From the NCBI GenBank assembly GCA_910587715.1, contig CAJUMV010000002.1:92474-156473 (forward strand): a stretch of DNA of 64,000 bases, given 5' to 3'. Below are positions 61,665 to 64,000 of this stretch, in pieces. The DNA comes from an uncultured Lachnospiraceae bacterium. GTDB lineage: Bacteria > Bacillota > Clostridia > Lachnospirales > Lachnospiraceae. The notes below the pieces were generated by a model, which was not told where the DNA came from, did no database searches, and was given only the letters and a program-made list of their open reading frames with translations. The stretch's first letter is position 1. Every line of letters starts with the position of its first letter. The translations under genes were made by a program, and so were the position numbers.

Positions 61665-63302
61665 ATGTATGTGATTACTACGAATAGGAAACGGGCAGCG
61701 CAGGTAAAACATGATTATGAGAAAATCTATGGAGGAGCCATTATCTATCAATACACTGATATCTATATGGTAACAGCCTGCTTAAAAAAGGGCGTTTTAA
61801 TGAAGGAATTTGACAAAAGGGCAATATTTGTTTTGGGAACGATTTTTCATGCGGAAGCTTTTAACGAAACACTTCTCGATTCTTACAATAATTTTGATGA
61901 CTTTTGCCGAGACCTGAAACAGGAACAGCAGTCTTTCTTTGGACATTATGTGGTCGTACTGATCGATGAGGGTATCGTCGAGGTGATATCAGACCGCGTT
62001 GGACTCATTAATACCTATTATTCTCAAATAAATGATAACGACGTGGCGATATCGGATGATCTGCTGGAAGTAAGCAGGGTGAGCGGAAATAAAGAACTAT
62101 GTGCGCAGGCGGTTTACGAGTTTTTACTGACAGAATCAAACGTCGGCAGACTCACTATTTTCAACCATATTTTTCGCCTTGGCTTCGGGAAGCAGCTCGT
62201 AGTGAAAGACGGAAAAATGACCGAAAAAGATATCTATCACTATACGATAGAAAAACTGCGCTTTGAGGAATATGTAGAAAGAATCGAAACGTATTTTAGC
62301 TGCTTTGGTCACTATAGAGGGAAGATGGCGTCCGATCTCTCGGCCGGATACGACACTAGAACAATCTGTGCCATAGCGCATAAGACGTTAGGACAGTTCG
62401 CCGGATTTACACATGTGCGTCAGGACGATGGCGGCTGCGACGGGCAAACTTCCAAGCTCATAGCACAAAAACTACAGATTCCGTTTTATTATGTGGATTA
62501 CAGCGAAGAACGGGAGCCGGATGAGAAGAATTATCTGGAGGTTCTGCGTGAAACAACCGTGTTGCGGGATGCAAAGCGTTCTCAAAGATGGCCGATTCTT
62601 TTTGCCAAGAAATATGGCGGCTGTGAATTGGCATTCGGCGGTTTAGGCGGAGAAGTTCTCCGGGGAAAATATAATGGTTTTAACGAAATTGCGGATTTTA
62701 TTGCCGTCTACTATCGTGGCAACGAAGCGGAAAAGGTATGCGGATTTAAAAGATATTCTGAAAATGTGAGACGAGAATTGGATGATTACAGAATGCCTTT
62801 GGGCATCGACACCACACTGCTCCCGAACTGGTATTACGCAATTGCCAAAATGCGGATATGGGGGTCAGGCTGTATACATCATGCGCTTTTATATGGGGAT
62901 GTCGTCCATCCTTTAATGGATTGGTATCTGCTAAATCCAATCTTTGGTTTTGAGAACGAGGAATTGCGGGACGCGAAGCTCCAAATGCGATTGATCGTGG
63001 CATTTGCTCCAGAGTTAAAGGGTATTCCAATTAATGGAATAACAAGCGAGAGACAGGTGAGTTTGGGCGCAACGCTCAGGACATATGCATGTGGTTTGCC
63101 GAAGGTGCGTGCTATTGGGACAAATCTGCGATGCCGTTATAGAAACAGAAAGGAGAAATCGCAGTTGGATATTCCCCAAAACATACCTCAGGAATTAAAG
63201 CGAGTATTTGAGGTAGAGACGCAGGCGCTTCTGACATCTAAAGGTAAAAGTATTGCAGATAGGATGCAGACAATTCTCAGTGCCTATGCGTATGTAAAAT
63301 AA
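61665..63302 (+). CDS. Asparagine synthase-like ATP-pyrophosphatase protein
   Basis: A 545-residue protein. The ATP-binding loop SDLSAGYDTR at residues 224-232 is a variant of the SGGxDS motif of asparagine synthetase B. The N-terminal half has the Ntn-like layout (HYVVVLIDEGIVEVISDRVG) but no Cys2 nucleophile (sequence begins MYVITT), so it cannot hydrolyse glutamine itself. GGGGG lies eight bases before the ATG. Such proteins can form amides of uronic acids or amino acids in surface glycans, as WbpS-like enzymes do. The ATP-grasp ligase in the opposite operon offers a parallel chemistry. Confidence 0.85.
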   Translation: MYVITTNRKRAAQVKHDYEKIYGGAIIYQYTDIYMVTACLKKGVLMKEFDKRAIFVLGTIFHAEAFNETLLDSYNNFDDFCRDLKQEQQSFFGHYVVVLIDEGIVEVISDRVGLINTYYSQINDNDVAISDDLLEVSRVSGNKELCAQAVYEFLLTESNVGRLTIFNHIFRLGFGKQLVVKDGKMTEKDIYHYTIEKLRFEEYVERIETYFSCFGHYRGKMASDLSAGYDTRTICAIAHKTLGQFAGFTHVRQDDGGCDGQTSKLIAQKLQIPFYYVDYSEEREPDEKNYLEVLRETTVLRDAKRSQRWPILFAKKYGGCELAFGGLGGEVLRGKYNGFNEIADFIAVYYRGNEAEKVCGFKRYSENVRRELDDYRMPLGIDTTLLPNWYYAIAKMRIWGSGCIHHALLYGDVVHPLMDWYLLNPIFGFENEELRDAKLQMRLIVAFAPELKGIPINGITSERQVSLGATLRTYACGLPKVRAIGTNLRCRYRNRKEKSQLDIPQNIPQELKRVFEVETQALLTSKGKSIADRMQTILSAYAYVK

Positions 63303-63314
63303 GGAGAAACTATT

Positions 63315-63980
63315 ATGAAAGAATTGGAGTTTCCGTTCGATGCGGAATTAATTCTCAAGAAGAAAAAATCCTTAAAAAAGACCTTACTTGCTAAGGAAAA
63401 CGCTGCATTTATTGACAAGAGGATAGCCATCTTAGGAGGAGAGACAACACAGGATATCAAGCAGATTTTGGAGCTGTTTTTGCTTAACTATGGCATCAGA
63501 CCGTCTTTTTATGAGTCTGAGTATAATCAATATTATGAGGACGGAATGTTTCCCAATCAAAAACTTGAAGAATTTGCTCCAGACATAATCTATATATGTA
63601 CCTGTATTAGAAATATATTAGTATTCCCCGATATGGGCGACGACAAGCAGGCTGCTGATGAAAAGCTGAATGCATGCGTTGGCAAATTTATGGGTTTATG
63701 GGACAGGCTACTGACAACATATAAGTGTCCAATCATACAGAACAATTTTGAATACCCATTTTTTCGATTAATGGGCAATAAAGATGCGTCAGACTATCAT
63801 GGGCGTGTCAATTTCGTAACTATGCTCAATTGTAAGTTTTATGAATACGCACAGTGCCATGAAGGCTTTTATATTTGTGACATCAACTATCTCGCTGCCT
63901 CTTATGGTCTAGACAAATGGTCCACTCCCTACTATTGGCATATGTATATAGGCATTTGCGAAACGCCTCAATCTGCATAA
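63315..63980 (+). CDS. FkbH-like N-terminal half, ends before the HAD domain
   Basis: AAGGAG is eight bases before the ATG. The 221-residue product (MKELEFPFDAELILKKKK..., RIAILGG, FYESEYNQYY, FAPDIIYI, GLDKWSTPYYWHMY) aligns throughout with the first ~215 residues of the FkbH-like protein at 1-1777, at clearly high identity, then stops at the domain boundary. In the other protein this boundary is followed by an interdomain linker and the HAD motif DLDNTLWGG. Only 20 bases after the stop are visible, so I cannot tell whether this is a frameshifted full-length gene, a deletion or a stand-alone half with a separate HAD partner. Confidence 0.75.
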   Translation: MKELEFPFDAELILKKKKSLKKTLLAKENAAFIDKRIAILGGETTQDIKQILELFLLNYGIRPSFYESEYNQYYEDGMFPNQKLEEFAPDIIYICTCIRNILVFPDMGDDKQAADEKLNACVGKFMGLWDRLLTTYKCPIIQNNFEYPFFRLMGNKDASDYHGRVNFVTMLNCKFYEYAQCHEGFYICDINYLAASYGLDKWSTPYYWHMYIGICETPQSA

Positions 63981-64000
63981 ATACGGCATTTTTTGTTTCA

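Overview
The window looks like a surface-polysaccharide and cell-surface locus of a Gram-positive Clostridia, most likely a Lachnospiraceae-type gut bacterium. This rests on strong AGGAGG-type ribosome binding sites, a DltB/AlgI-type acyltransferase set, GtrII-like membrane glucosyltransferases, a CotH-VTC-DUF4956 module, very large secreted proteins with BspA-type leucine-rich repeats and Big_2-like domains, and SVSEND-type linkers. I see no rRNA or tRNA gene and almost no housekeeping gene. Base composition is mosaic: most of 1-26 kb and 29-50 kb is roughly balanced, while 26.1-28.9 kb and about 50-64 kb are clearly AT-richer. That suggests acquired blocks.

Layout. 1-13.9 kb: an FkbH-like protein (cut by the left edge) with a membrane SGNH protein; GT-C-like membrane proteins; a GT2; two MBOAT O-acyltransferases on divergent operons, one with a GtrII-like glucosyltransferase and an SGNH partner. 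13.9-15.4 kb: an AAA_14/DUF4143 ATPase behind a repeat with an exact 32-base period. 15.4-26.1 kb: a polysaccharide operon (ChbG/YdjC deacetylase, GtrB-like GT2, UDP-glucuronate epimerase, UDP-glucose dehydrogenase, GT8, a 60-residue unknown, two GT4), plus a divergent GT2 and a GT-C protein. 26.1-28.8 kb: a compact AT-rich operon of DUF3696-type ATPase, PIN nuclease and RNA ligase, a probable defence or RNA-damage system, followed by an XRE regulator. 29.3-42.7 kb: two BspA-like proteins in tandem, an AlbA_2/Schlafen-like regulator and a giant glucosaminidase. 42.8-49.4 kb: GT-C protein, DUF4956, VTC, CotH, hexapeptide acyltransferase and NodB-like deacetylase in overlapping order. 49.5-56.0 kb: leftward operon (ATP-grasp, N-formyltransferase, PLP enzyme, WecF-like GT, flippase, DegT aminotransferase). 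56.1-56.8 kb: a self-contained invertible segment. 56.9-64 kb: rightward operon (GT2, pyruvyl transferase, radical SAM, second flippase, asparagine-synthase-like protein, FkbH N-terminal half) running off the right edge.

The most striking element is the segment at 56106-56837. A FimB-sized tyrosine recombinase with all six catalytic residues lies between two perfect 20-base inverted repeats. A consensus-like promoter (TTGCAA-17-TATAAT) at one end of the segment points out toward the right-hand operon. Inverting the segment would point that promoter at the left-hand operon instead. Each operon has its own flippase. I therefore infer a two-state switch between two surface glycans. The recombinase promoter is itself split by a repeat: its -35 lies outside and its -10 inside.
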